Assembly: GCF_900091955.1 (NCBI RefSeq)
Contig: NZ_FMDF01000219.1
Location: 1-53,076 of the forward strand
Source of the DNA: Streptomyces sp. Ncost-T10-10d
GTDB taxonomy: Bacteria; Actinomycetota; Actinomycetes; Streptomycetales; Streptomycetaceae
Direction of reading: 5' to 3'
Length of the DNA stretch: 53,076 nt
Part shown: positions 1 through 8,694 of the stretch, piece by piece
How positions within the stretch are numbered: the first letter of the stretch is position 1
Layout: each line of letters begins with the position of its first letter
Made by a program: the position numbers and the translations under genes
Notes under the pieces: generated by a model
Database searches by the model: none
What the model was told of the DNA's origin: nothing
What the model saw: only the letters and a program-made list of their open reading frames with translations

Positions 1-28
1 CGCAGGGTGGCCACACGCACGGCCGGAT

Positions 29-1039
29 TCATCGGGCGATCGGCTTGTAGTACAGAGAGAAGGTGCGGTCCGAGGGCGGGCCCTGGGTGAAGCCAAGGCA
101 CAGCCAGGGCCCGCCCCGGCGCAGTACAGCCAGGCCCTCCGGCTCGCGCGGGTAGAGCCCCCTCGCAGTGTGGTCCAGCACCCGCTGCACCACGCGGCCG
201 GTACGCACGTCGATACGGAACAGACGGACGTCGCCGGCCGATCCGGCGGGGTTGTCAGCGCCGTATCCGTGGCCGAGCACCTGGTAGGCGTACGGGCCGT
301 ACAGCGCCATGCCCTGGAAGGGGAGCCCCAGTTCGGCGCCGGGCTGAGCGAAGCCGGTGACCGGCCGGAAGTCCCCGGCCGCGAACTGTTTGAGCCCGTA
401 CACCCCGTAGCGCGGTACGCCGCCCACCTTGTACCGCAGCAGCAGCTGGTCGTGCGCCGGGTCGAGGGTCACCTGGTTATTTGTGGAGCCGGGGAGCGGG
501 CGATGCGTGGCAATCCTGTGGCCGGCGCGGGTCAGCACCCGGCCCGCGGTGAAGGTGAAGCGGCAGATGCCGCGGCCGTACCCGGAGGCCGGTTGTGCGT
601 CCCACTCCGTCCACAGAGCGCCGGCGCGGCGGGCCGTGTCCTCCACGCCGAGGGCGCTGCCGTGGCCGAAGCCCAGCAGGTACATATCGCCGGTGAGCGC
701 GCCGCCCATGGTGAGCCGGTTCAGGCACATGTCGCCGCGGGCCGCGCGCTCGGCATGGGTGTACGCGCGCGGCTCGCCCGGCAGCCGGACGCCGCCCTCC
801 ATGACCTGGAGCGCGTACATGTGGCCGTGCCGCTCGTCGAAGGCGAAGGACTGCAGCACCGTGGAGTGGTGCAGCCGTACACCCCGGATCCACGGCTTGC
901 CCGCCGGCGCCAGGCTGGCCGGCTGAGCCTTCGGCTGGGCTTCTGCCCTGCCGGCGGGGAATGTGGCGGTCAGTGCGACCGCAGCCCCGAAGCCGAGGAC
1001 GGCTCTGCGGCCCGGACTGGATGGAAAGGAAAGGGACAT
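29..1039 (-). CDS. Tat-exported TagC/P68-like beta-propeller protein
   Basis: 336 residues. The N-terminus has a twin-arginine signal (GRRAVLGFGAAVAL, then an Ala-rich cleavage region ending near residue 30), so the protein is probably exported folded. The mature part has repeated W/Y/G-rich strands (RGVRLHHSTVLQSFAFDE, HGHMYALQVMEGG) typical of the secreted beta-propeller related to teichoic-acid protein TagC and the phage P68 receptor-binding domain. A cell-surface or polymer-binding role follows from the family; no catalytic residues can be picked out. I chose the ATG at 1039 because GAGGAG lies just upstream and the Tat signal starts there; the frame stays open further upstream without signal-like sequence. 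Function beyond fold is unknown. Confidence 0.8.
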   Translation of the reverse strand: MSLSFPSSPGRRAVLGFGAAVALTATFPAGRAEAQPKAQPASLAPAGKPWIRGVRLHHSTVLQSFAFDERHGHMYALQVMEGGVRLPGEPRAYTHAERAARGDMCLNRLTMGGALTGDMYLLGFGHGSALGVEDTARRAGALWTEWDAQPASGYGRGICRFTFTAGRVLTRAGHRIATHRPLPGSTNNQVTLDPAHDQLLLRYKVGGVPRYGVYGLKQFAAGDFRPVTGFAQPGAELGLPFQGMALYGPYAYQVLGHGYGADNPAGSAGDVRLFRIDVRTGRVVQRVLDHTARGLYPREPEGLAVLRRGGPWLCLGFTQGPPSDRTFSLYYKPIAR

Positions 1040-1119
1040 GGGGGGGTCTCCTCGCTTGCTCGTGAGCTTTGTGGAACGGGCCCGCCCGCCCCGTGAGCGG
1101 GACGGGCGGGCACAGCTGC

Positions 1120-1551
1120 TCAGCACCAGGGGATGGCGCCCACGTTGCGGACGTAGCGGGCGGAGACGTAGCCCTTGCTGTAGGAGAGCTTGTACCAGCG
1201 GTGGTTGCCGTGGACGTTGCGCCCGTACTTCTTGCAGGAGATGTGGACCGTGCTGGCGGGACGCAGCGAGCCGATGACCCGGTACCCGGTGCCCGGGCCG
1301 GAGCGGATCCTGAGCGGCATGTGGCGGGTTACCACCCGGCCCCGGACGTAGCGGGTGCCGGCAACGGGCCGGGTCGTGGAGTGGCTGGGTGCCCACAGCT
1401 GGGGCGGGGCCGTGCGTCGGTGGGGCATCTGCTGGTGAGGCGCCGTGTGCCGCTGCTGCGCGGCGGCGGTGTCGGCGGAGACGACTGCAGCGGGCAACAC
1501 CGCGATCGCCGCAATCGCGGCCACGAGGCTGCGCTGAATCGTGCGATTCAT
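1120..1551 (-). CDS. Secreted SH3-like domain protein
   Basis: 143 residues. A Sec signal (RSLVAAIAAIAVLPAAVVSA) is followed by a Gln/His/Pro-rich linker and a C-terminal bacterial SH3 module: LRIRSGPGTGYRVIGSL, then a Lys/Tyr-rich stretch, then GYVSARYVRNV. Such modules bind peptidoglycan or other wall polymers. The start ATG at 1551 has AGGAGA six bases upstream, which favours it over in-frame starts further up. It lies just upstream of the Tat propeller gene on the same strand (80-base gap), so the two surface proteins may be co-transcribed. No enzymatic domain is present; a small wall-associated protein is the safest call. Confidence 0.8.
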   Translation of the reverse strand: MNRTIQRSLVAAIAAIAVLPAAVVSADTAAAQQRHTAPHQQMPHRRTAPPQLWAPSHSTTRPVAGTRYVRGRVVTRHMPLRIRSGPGTGYRVIGSLRPASTVHISCKKYGRNVHGNHRWYKLSYSKGYVSARYVRNVGAIPWC

Positions 1552-1604
1552 GGACTCTCCTATGAGGGTGTCTTCAGGATCGGCTGAGTGAGACCCTGTG
1601 TCGC

Positions 1605-2060
1605 TCAGCGTTTCCTGGCCGTCGGACAAAGATTCCGTCCCACGCGTTTCCGGGAGAAAATGGGACGTCCCACCCGAGGGGACGGTTGAGTCTCAGCCGC
1701 CGTCGACGGGGAGAGCCAGCCCCACTTCCCGCCAGGCTGCGGATGACGGCCCCGTCGGGGTGGGCGGTGACCAGTTGTTCGATCTCGTCTTCCAGCGCCT
1801 TGAGGCGGGCCTTGCCGGCCGTCGGCTCGTCGACGAGTTCGCGGATGAGTTCGGCGGTGCGCCGTTTGCCGCGAGCGCACGGCGAAGCTGCCCCGATGAC
1901 GTTCACGGCATGGCCGGCTCGTCCGCGGGCAACTCCCGGGAACCAGGTGCGGGACGAGCCGGACGTGGGCGACCATGCCGACGACCTCGACCAGGGCCTG
2001 GGCGAAGCTCACGGGCCGCGGCCGGGATCGGATGCTCGGCAACGCCGGTCTCGCCCACAA
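1605..2060 (-). pseudogene. IS110-family transposase remnant
   Basis: The minus strand carries disconnected pieces in different frames. One (about 1700-1900) reads KARLKALEDEIEQLVTAHPDG then AVIRSLAGSGA, which matches the IS110 transposase segment before the helix-hairpin motif (a D/E-rich helix, then HPDAxVxxSMPGxG). An adjoining piece reads VNVIGAASPCARGKRR, like the VNRxxGAxRGEGKTD segment. The parts normally between them are missing and no frame spans the region. This is a deleted, frameshifted relic, not a working element. The family assignment rests on short motifs. Confidence 0.5.
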
Positions 2061-2197
2061 GCACGACCCGAGCGCGCCGTTCCTCGAATGGCGGTGTCAT
2101 TCGGCCGAAAGGACGCCCGTTCGTGATGGGCAGATCAGGCCGGGAACGTATTGGTTCAGGCTCACGTATCCGAAGGACAGATCAGACGGGACAGGCG

Positions 2198-2752
2198 ATG
2201 GCCACCACCACCGGTGAGACACGAGAGGGCACGCTGCCCAGGAGCATCCAGTTGCCGGGAATCGTGCTGGGGGTGGGGCTCGGCGGATTCGTCGATGGCA
2301 TCCTGCTCCACCAGCTCCTCCAGTGGCACCACATGCTCACCAGCACCAACCACGACCGCATCGGCGTGAAGTACTACCCCGCGAACACGGTCTCCGGTCT
2401 GGAGATGAACACCGTGTGGGACGGCATCTTCCACGCCATCTGCTGGGTCGCGGTCATTCTGGGCCTGGGCATCCTGTACTCCCGGGTCACTCACCAGCGT
2501 CGCCGAGTGTGGACCTCCCGGGTGCTGTGGGGGTGGATCCTGGTCGGGTGGGGCCTGTTCAACATCGTCGAGGGTCTCCTGGACCATCAGATCCTCGGCA
2601 TTCACCACGTCCACGGCGGTCCCCACCAGATCTGGTGGGACATGGGCTTCCTGCTCCTGGGCCTCCTCATGATCATCGGCGGCTACCTGCTCCAGCGCAG
2701 CGGCCGACCCTTCGACCCCGACGCCACCGAGCAGCCCGCCCTGCATGCCTGA
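2198..2752 (+). CDS. DUF2243 membrane protein
   Basis: 184 residues with four predicted membrane helices: LPGIVLGVGLGGFVDGILLH, the IFHAICWVAVILGLGIL segment, VLWGWILVGWGLFNIVEGL and MGFLLLGLLMIIGGYLL. The conserved His-rich motifs of DUF2243 are visible: HQLLQWHHM near the first helix and DHQILGIHHVH plus HQIWWD between helices three and four. Biochemical function is unknown; clustered His suggests metal or heme-copper related work. I chose the ATG at 2198. Its TGA overlaps the ATG of the next gene (TGATG), so the two are translationally coupled. This pairing with a CtaG-like protein recurs in actinomycetes and links it to copper or oxidase assembly. Confidence 0.88.
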   Translation: MATTTGETREGTLPRSIQLPGIVLGVGLGGFVDGILLHQLLQWHHMLTSTNHDRIGVKYYPANTVSGLEMNTVWDGIFHAICWVAVILGLGILYSRVTHQRRRVWTSRVLWGWILVGWGLFNIVEGLLDHQILGIHHVHGGPHQIWWDMGFLLLGLLMIIGGYLLQRSGRPFDPDATEQPALHA

Positions 2753-3600
2753 TGGACGTCGACATGCATCACCACATGCACGACCATGGCGCAGGTAGCG
2801 GTCTGTGGGAGACGCTGCTGCCCCCAGCTGCAGTCATCCTGCTTGCCGCCGCCTACCTTCTCCTCGCAGGCCGGGCCCGGCAGCGCAATCCTGTCCAGGG
2901 CTGGAGACACCGGCGGACTGCGAGCTTCCTGACCGGATGCGCCCTGCTGGCCGGAGCAATGCTGCCACCGCTGGCCCCCTTCGCCCACGGCGACTTCCGT
3001 GGACACATGGCCCAGCACGTGCTCATCGGCATGTACGCCCCTCTGGCCCTGGTGCTCGGCATGCCGGTCACCCTGCTGCTGCGCACCCTGCCTGCCGCCC
3101 GCGTCCGCGCGCTGATGGGCGTTCTGCACAGTCGCCCGGCCAGAGTGCTCGCCCACCCGGTCACCGCCCTGGTCCTGAGCACCGGCACCCTCGCGCTCTT
3201 GTACTTCACTCCGCTGTACAACGCGACCATGAACCAGCCCGTACTGCACTGGCTGATGCACGCCCACTTTCTCTTGTCCGGCTGCCTGTTCGCCTGGATC
3301 ACCGCCGGCCCCGACCCCGCCCCGACCCGGCCCGGCGTTCCCACCCGGCTCGTCGTCCTCGGGATCGCCGTCGCGGCGCATGCCACGATTTCCCAGCTGA
3401 TCTACGGCGGCTTCCTCATCAACGTTCACGCGCCCATCGACCAGGTCCGAGGCGGCGCGGAGATCATGTACTACGGCGGCGACATCGCCGAACTCCTCCT
3501 CGCCGCAGCCCTCGTCACCACTTGGCGGCCCACCCGCCACCGGCGCCAGGGTGCTGAACGGCCGGTGCCCAGTGGCGTGGTCAGGACTGGCGCCGGCTGA
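2752..3600 (+). CDS. CtaG/Caa3-type cytochrome c oxidase assembly protein
   Basis: 282 residues of a polytopic membrane protein (about seven helices) with the CtaG_Caa3 signature: HMAQHVLIGMYAPLALVLG, FTPLYNATMNQPVLHWLMH and HAHFLLSGCLFAWI. The N-terminus MDVDMHHHMHDHGAG is His-rich and probably binds copper; family members help metallate the CuB centre of caa3-type oxidase. The last third has a helix rich in A/L next to MYYGGDIAELLLA, also conserved. The start overlaps the preceding stop by one base, so it is coupled to the DUF2243 gene. The C-terminal tail of about 25 residues is polar and variable. The family is clear; the exact partner oxidase is not in this window. Confidence 0.9.
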   Translation: MDVDMHHHMHDHGAGSGLWETLLPPAAVILLAAAYLLLAGRARQRNPVQGWRHRRTASFLTGCALLAGAMLPPLAPFAHGDFRGHMAQHVLIGMYAPLALVLGMPVTLLLRTLPAARVRALMGVLHSRPARVLAHPVTALVLSTGTLALLYFTPLYNATMNQPVLHWLMHAHFLLSGCLFAWITAGPDPAPTRPGVPTRLVVLGIAVAAHATISQLIYGGFLINVHAPIDQVRGGAEIMYYGGDIAELLLAAALVTTWRPTRHRRQGAERPVPSGVVRTGAG

Positions 3601-3639
3601 CCCGGCCCGTCGCACCGATTCCACGGGCGTCGGTGGTCA

Positions 3640-3900
3640 CCCGGCTCCTGGTATCGGCCGGATGAAGCAGCCCCAAGTCCGGCGGCCCGGCGTCTCCGGC
3701 GTCGTCGCCTTCGACGACGCCGGGTTTGAAGCCGTCCTGCTGGTTACTGTGGTTCTTGTGCACGTGTCGGGCTTCGGGATCGACGGTGGAGACCATCCGG
3801 TTCGCCGCGGTGTCCCGGGTGATGCGCCAGCGGCCGTCGCGGCCGTCGGAGTCCTGCGCCGGTTCAACGTTGGGCGGCTCGCCAAGCCTGGCGATATTGC
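3640..3900 (-). mobile_element. IS1182-type transposase fragment
   Basis: The minus strand encodes DGRWRITRDTAANRMVSTVD, PEARHVHKNHSNQQDGFK and then an unrelated tail. This is the central segment of IS1182/IS5-group DDE transposases, where the pattern is DPE-x-RHxHK then GFK before the second catalytic Asp region. Sequence on both sides is not transposase-like and no terminal repeats are evident, so it is a buried fragment of about 80 codons. Confidence 0.6.
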
Positions 3901-4279
3901 CAACACCATGGTCGTACGACGTCGTGGGCCGGTTGGCGAAGGGACCTCGGGAACTGGCGCGAGGAGGACATGGCAGAGTTCCTGCCCAGTCGGGTAGGCG
4001 CGAAGCCTGGGGAGCTGATGCCGGTGGCGACGGCCACGACTGGGGAAGCGATATTCCTTCGCGTTCCCGATGAGCCCTAGGCGTTGCGGAGCCTTGTGGC
4101 ATGCGATAACGCCGAGCTCGCTCACCGAGCGAGGGAAACGTTGGGCGAATGACGGCTGCCAGGCTGCTCCAAGCCGCGCAGTCGACCGACGGGGACTCAC
4201 TACCGGTTCTCAACGTGGTTGTCGGGCCCGGCTCGTGAGTGGCTGTGGTCACCTCGCCCAAAGCCGATATCACAGGTGG

Positions 4280-4400
4280 TGGACTGCTCTCGAAGGGACG
4301 ACTGTCGCGCAGGAGTGCCCACAGGGCGTTCACGCGGCCGCGAGCGAGGGCGATGACAGCCTGCCGAGGGCCCGGACGGGTACCGCCCCGCTGAGGGCGG
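4280..4400 (-). mobile_element. IS110-family C-terminal fragment
   Basis: The minus strand reads GPRQAVIALARGRVNALWAL followed by LRDSRPF. This matches the IS110 transposase C-terminus (HTQAVLALARRRVNVLWAxLRD). It may be the other end of the IS110 relic seen at about 1.7-2.0 kb, or a separate copy. About 300 bases on either side (3900-4280, 4400-4690) show no recognisable gene. Confidence 0.55.
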
Positions 4401-4699
4401 CCTATGCCCGCCCCGCGAACACACCCGCCGCGAACAGGCGACACAGACAGTCGCTGCCGGGGGCCCGGCCGGCCCCAACGGGATCCTTGCCCGCCTTCGC
4501 CCGAGCGGGTTTGAACCCGGGCCGTTCTGCTCAAGTACATTGCGAACAGCTACAGATGACCGAATAGCGAACACGGGGCCACCTTCTTCGGACAAGTTCT
4601 GGTCAAAAGGTTGACGGGCCACTGTCAATGATTCGCCGATCGGTGCAACTCTCTCCGCGCCCCCCTCACGAAACGTGTGTGCCGAGTGAAGGAGACCGA

Positions 4700-6247
4700 G
4701 TGAGAATCGCTCTGCGTGCTGCCGCGATCGCTGCGTCCGCCGCCATGGTGGTCGTCGGAGTACAAGCAGGTTCGGCAGGCGCCGCCCCGGACCGTGCGGC
4801 CGGAGCCACCGCCCTACCGCTCAGCGCCTCTCAGCGCGCCGCGGCCATCAAGGAGGCCCAGGCCGGGGCCGCTTCCGTCGCCGCGGAGATCAAGCTGGGG
4901 GGCAAGGAGAAGCTCGTCGTCCGCGATGTCATCAAGGACGCCGACGGCACCGTCCACACCCGCTACGAGCGCACCTACGACGGACTGCCCGTACTCGGTG
5001 GCGATCTGGTCACCCACGCCAGGAAGGACGGCTCCATCAAGGGGGTGTCCAAGGCTACTGACGCCAAGATATCCGTGGCGTCGACGATCGCCGCGACCGC
5101 CGCCAAGTCCGACGCCCGGCAAGTGATCTGGGCCGCCACAGGCAAGCCCGCGCTGGCGTACGAGAGCGTGGTCAAGGACACCCAGGCCGATGGGACGCCC
5201 AGCGAGCGCCATGTCATCACCGACGCCACCAGCGGCAAGGAGCTCTACTCCTACGAGGCCATCGACACGGGGTCCGGCACCAGCCAGTACAGCGGCACCG
5301 TCGCCCTCGGCACCACGGCCTCCGGGTCCGGCTACAACCTGACCGACGGCGCTCGCGGCGGCCACACCACGTACGACCTGAACGGCGGCACCAGCGGCAC
5401 CGGGACCCTCTTCACCGACGCCGACGACAACTGGGGCAACGGTCTCGCGACCAACCGTCAGACGGCCGCGGTCGACGCACACTACGGTGCCGCCACGACC
5501 TGGGACTTCTACAAGAACGAGCTGGGCCGCAACGGCATCGCGGGCGACGGCAAGGCCGCCTACTCCCGGGTCCATTACGGCAACGCGTACGTCAACGCCT
5601 TCTGGTCCGACAGCTGCTTCTGCATGACGTACGGCGACGGCGCGGGCAACGTCAAGCCGCTCACCTCGCTGGATGTCGCCGGTCACGAAATGAGTCACGG
5701 TCTGACCGCGTCCACCGCCGGGCTGAAGTACAGCCGTGAGTCGGGCGGCCTCAACGAGGCGACCAGTGACATGTTCGGCACGGCGGTCGAGTTCTACGCC
5801 GGCAACAGCAGCGACGTCGGCGACTACCTCATCGGCGAGAAGATCGACATCAACGGCAACGGCACCCCACTGCGCTACATGGACAAGCCGAGCAAGGACG
5901 GCGGCTCGGCCGACTACTGGTCGAGGACAGTCGGCCGACTCGACGTCCACTACTCGTCCGGGCCTGCCAATCACTTCTTCTACTTGCTGTCCGAGGGCAG
6001 CGGCGCGAAGACGATCAACGGTGTCTCATACAACTCGCCGACCTCCAACGGCTCCACCGTCACCGGAATCGGACGCGCCAAGGCCGTCCAGATCTGGTAC
6101 AAGGCGCTCACCACGTACATGACGTCGTCCACCGACTACGCCGCGGCGCGAGTCGCTACGCTGAAGGCGGCGACCGATCTGTACGGGGCGGGCAGCGCGG
6201 AGTACTCGGCCGTCGCTGCCGCATGGTCCGGGATCAACGTCAACTAG
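4700..6247 (+). CDS. Secreted M4 (thermolysin-family) neutral metalloprotease
   Basis: 515-residue zinc endopeptidase precursor. A Sec signal (ALRAAAIAASAAMVVVGVQA) is followed by an FTP/PepSY-type propeptide (about 45-205, containing YDGLPVLGGDLVTHAR) and the M4 catalytic domain. Zinc and catalytic residues are present: HEMSH (H329, E330, H333), the third ligand in GGLNEATSD (E353), and the transition-state His in DVHYSSGPANH (H417). It should be autoprocessed and act outside the cell on protein nutrients. The start is GTG at 4700 with GGAG six bases upstream; an open extension to 4628 lacks a ribosome site and precedes the signal peptide awkwardly. Length and motifs are complete, so it is probably active. 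A strong hairpin follows. Confidence 0.95.
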   Translation: MRIALRAAAIAASAAMVVVGVQAGSAGAAPDRAAGATALPLSASQRAAAIKEAQAGAASVAAEIKLGGKEKLVVRDVIKDADGTVHTRYERTYDGLPVLGGDLVTHARKDGSIKGVSKATDAKISVASTIAATAAKSDARQVIWAATGKPALAYESVVKDTQADGTPSERHVITDATSGKELYSYEAIDTGSGTSQYSGTVALGTTASGSGYNLTDGARGGHTTYDLNGGTSGTGTLFTDADDNWGNGLATNRQTAAVDAHYGAATTWDFYKNELGRNGIAGDGKAAYSRVHYGNAYVNAFWSDSCFCMTYGDGAGNVKPLTSLDVAGHEMSHGLTASTAGLKYSRESGGLNEATSDMFGTAVEFYAGNSSDVGDYLIGEKIDINGNGTPLRYMDKPSKDGGSADYWSRTVGRLDVHYSSGPANHFFYLLSEGSGAKTINGVSYNSPTSNGSTVTGIGRAKAVQIWYKALTTYMTSSTDYAAARVATLKAATDLYGAGSAEYSAVAAAWSGINVN

Positions 6248-6281
6248 TACGCCCGGCAGGTCCGATTCCGTGGAACGCCAC

Positions 6282-6324
6282 GCGCCGCGCACATGCTCCG
6301 CAACGCCGGAGATGTGCGCGGCGC
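6282..6324 (+). terminator. Strong hairpin after the metalloprotease gene
   Basis: A perfect 13-base inverted repeat (6282-6294 with 6312-6324) continues, after one bulged G, into five more pairs closing a CAACGC loop. No T-run follows, which is normal for Streptomyces terminators. It begins 35 bases after the protease stop codon. Confidence 0.85.
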
Positions 6325-6463
6325 TTCGGCGTGCGGAGTCCGTCACCACCACGGATACCCCGCCGAACAGCGGACACAAGCGCATTCCACAGGGGCAGGA
6401 AGTGGTCAAAAAAATGTGAGACATCGGACGGCGTGCGGCGCAGTACTTGACCGTCTTGGATGA

Positions 6464-6916
6464 TTGTCCGTTGTCCTCCATGCCCGTGGCCCGAACGGGC
6501 CGCGCGCCGCCCGGGTGGACCGCCTGGGCGAGGATACCGCCGTCCTGCCAGGTGCCGACCGGGTCCTGCTGCTGCGGATCAAGACCTTCATCCGCTGGCA
6601 CCTGTCGGACTCCGGTCTGCCCCCGAGCCGTCGCCCAAGCCCATGGCATCTCTGCCAGATATCTGCACCGACTGTTCGAGACCGAGGACACCACCGTGTG
6701 CCAGTGCATCCGCGCGAGCTGCGGCTGCACGAGTGCCGTAGGGAACTCGTCGCACGGGCAACGGGATCGGTCAGCCTGGGCCAGGTCGCGCGACGCTGGG
6801 GCTTCACCAGTCCCGCCCGGTTCAGCGGGGCCTTCTACAACTCCTTCGGCCCGTCTCCCACGGACTGGCTCGACCGGGAGCGTGCCAGCCGTGGGACGGG
6901 AGAAATGCCGTGCTGA
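6464..6916 (+). pseudogene. AraC-family regulator, frameshifted and N-terminally truncated
   Basis: The open frame carries only the C-terminal AraC/XylS DNA-binding part, in two halves: RVLLLRIKTFIRWHLSDSGL at the front and VSLGQVARRWGFTSPARFSG at the back. The middle of the first helix-turn-helix (AQAHGISARYLHRLFETED) sits in the +1 frame at about 6620-6700, so two compensating frameshifts interrupt it. The usual N-terminal ligand domain of about 200 residues is missing. It overlaps the intact AraC gene downstream by seven bases and aligns with it along the whole DNA-binding domain, so the two look like tandem paralogues with the first decaying. Confidence 0.75.
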
Positions 6917-7881
6917 CCGGATTACTGACTATTCCCGGCCAAGGGGCGTCTTTCTCCACCCGGAGCCTCGCTCCCAGGGACCGCACCGCCGCGTGGGAAC
7001 GCGCGCTGTCACAGGTCTTCGTGGGGCTGGAGGTCGCCGTGGAGGGCGGCCGTCCGTGGGTGGGCGAGCTGACTGCCGAGCGCCTGGGCGCGCTCCAGAT
7101 CGCCACCGAGGAGTTCGGCCCGGGAACGATCCTGCGCAGCGCCCGCTCGGTGGCCGCAGATCCCAGCACCCACATCCTCGTACGTCTGCAACTGGACGGC
7201 ACCGCAATGCTGTTGCAGGACGGCCGCACCGCCGAACTCCGGCCCGGCAGCCTGGCGTTCCACGACGCGCGGCGCCCGTACCGGATCGTGCTGCCCACGC
7301 GGCAGCGGGCCCGGATCCTCATGATGCCCCGCGCCCTGCTCCGGCTGGAGGAAGGACAGCTGGCCGCCCTGACAGCAACCGTGGTGGACGACGCCGGGGA
7401 GGGAGCAGCGGCTTTGCTGCTGCCGCTGCTGTGCGGGCTCGTCGACGAGATCACGCGGACCCCTGCGACCAGACGCGACCACCTCGCCCGCATCGCGGTG
7501 GAGATCCTGGCCACTCTGGCTCTGGAGCAGGCCAGCAGCCGGCCCGCGCCTGCGCTGTGGGAGCGGATCACGGCATTCGCCCAGGTCCGGTTGCAGGACC
7601 CCGGACTCATCCCTCAGAGCATCGCCGACCAGCACGGCATCTCCCTGCGCTACCTGCATCGGCTCTTCCAGTTGCAAGGCACCACCGTCAACGCCTGGGT
7701 GCGGACGAGGCGGCTCGAGTCGGCGCGTGAGGAACTCGCCCGGGCCGGCGCGGCCCACAGGTCGATCGCGGCGATGGCCGCCCGCTGGGGTTTCACCAAC
7801 CCCTCCCACTTCAGCCGGACGTTCCGCGAAACGTATGGGATGTCGCCGGTGCAGTGGCGCGCTGCGCACCTGGGGACCTGA
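6910..7881 (+). CDS. AraC/XylS-family transcriptional regulator
   Basis: 323 residues. The N-terminal half (about 15-190) resembles the AraC_binding_2 cupin-like sensor domain (SLAFHDARRPYRI). The C-terminal 100 residues form the double helix-turn-helix domain: QSIADQHGISLRYLHRLFQ (first HTH) and IAAMAARWGFTNPSHFSRTF (second HTH), ending in the family hallmark YGMSPVQW. The GTG start at 6910 has GGGAG nine bases upstream and overlaps the stop of the broken paralogue. The effector and targets are unknown. The genes directly downstream (VOC and MaoC) are themselves wrecked, so if they were its targets this regulator may be orphaned. Confidence 0.9.
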   Translation: MLTGLLTIPGQGASFSTRSLAPRDRTAAWERALSQVFVGLEVAVEGGRPWVGELTAERLGALQIATEEFGPGTILRSARSVAADPSTHILVRLQLDGTAMLLQDGRTAELRPGSLAFHDARRPYRIVLPTRQRARILMMPRALLRLEEGQLAALTATVVDDAGEGAAALLLPLLCGLVDEITRTPATRRDHLARIAVEILATLALEQASSRPAPALWERITAFAQVRLQDPGLIPQSIADQHGISLRYLHRLFQLQGTTVNAWVRTRRLESAREELARAGAAHRSIAAMAARWGFTNPSHFSRTFRETYGMSPVQWRAAHLGT

Positions 7882-7995
7882 CACCCGGCCGGCACCGTTC
7901 CCGGAATGGCAAGCCCCCGGGCGCTGCCGGCATGATCGCTCCCGCGCTCGGCGCCTAGCTTTCGCTGTATGCGGTTCCTGCGGAAAGGAACGGAA

Positions 7996-8390
7996 ATGAA
8001 GCGCAGAGCGATGGCGTGGATGCTGCCCGCCTTCATGGTGGCACTGAGCGTGGTGGGATCCGGGGTACCGCCCTCGGCTCAGGACGAGGCGGCCGCTGCG
8101 CCGGCTTCGGCCACGGCGATAGGTCCCCAGTACGACACCACGCACGTCTATGTCACCCCCGGAGCGGTGGACGCGTTCGTCGCCGGCTGGGGCACGACCT
8201 TCGGCGGCACCCACAGGGCCACGATCCTCACGACCGTCACGCCGACGCCCAGCAAGACCGAGTCGGAACTGGTGATGTTGCCCGTCGGCAACCTATCCGT
8301 GTTCGACTTCGGGACGCCCGCCCCGTACCCGTTCGGCGCCGAATGGACGGGCTGGCTCATGAGCGACTTCGACAAGGGGCGTCCGACTGG
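7996..8390 (+). pseudogene. Secreted VOC/glyoxalase-like protein, truncated
   Basis: A good ribosome site (GGAAAGGAACGGAA) and ATG begin a Sec signal (AWMLPAFMVALSVVGSGV) followed by one vicinal-oxygen-chelate-like half-module: YDTTHVYVTPGAVDAFVAGW, then LSVFDFGTPAPYPFGAEWTG. Family proteins normally carry two to four such beta-alpha-beta3 modules and run to about 280 residues. Here the similarity stops near 8390, and the frame ends at 8553 in Ser/Pro/Arg-rich sequence typical of a wrong frame. It appears cut by a deletion that joined it to the MaoC fragment downstream. Confidence 0.6.
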
Positions 8391-8429
8391 CCAGGCTGGT
8401 GGGCCGCCGTCCCCGAGCTGGGGCCCACC

Positions 8430-8666
8430 ATGGGTGATCAGACAACTGCGGGCACCAACGATTTCGACCCCGACGCCTTTCCGGTCGTGCCGGTCCGGAC
8501 CTTCGAGGAGCTGCGCGTTGCCGAGGTCTTCCGTGCGCCCGGCCGGACCCTGACGGATGCCCATGCCACAAGCCCGGATCCGCAGCAGCGATTGCGGCGC
8601 GAGTTCGCCCCATCGCGTGAACGCGTGAGATCCGGACCGGCCCGGCTCGCACGGGCGTGCTCGTGA
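8430..8666 (+). pseudogene. MaoC-like dehydratase, N-terminal fragment
   Basis: From the ATG at 8430 the product reads FDPDAFPVVPVRTFEELRVA then EVFRAPGRTLTDAHA, the start of an R-specific hydratase/MaoC hot-dog protein (FxELxVGExFxxPxRTLTxAD). Just after DAHA the family's catalytic segment should follow, but the sequence turns into Arg/Pro-rich tail and stops at 8666. About 100 C-terminal residues including the catalytic Asp/His are gone. Confidence 0.55.
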
Positions 8667-8694
8667 GATCCGGGCCGGTAGGCGGACGGCAGGT

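Noticed and set aside
4500..4530. A possible tRNA 3' half (GGGTTTGAACCCGGGC)
   Set aside because: It lacks the TTCGA T-loop and no acceptor or anticodon arm can be folded around it.
4628..4700. Upstream start for the metalloprotease
   Set aside because: It adds 24 residues before the signal peptide and has no ribosome site, whereas GTG at 4700 has GGAG.
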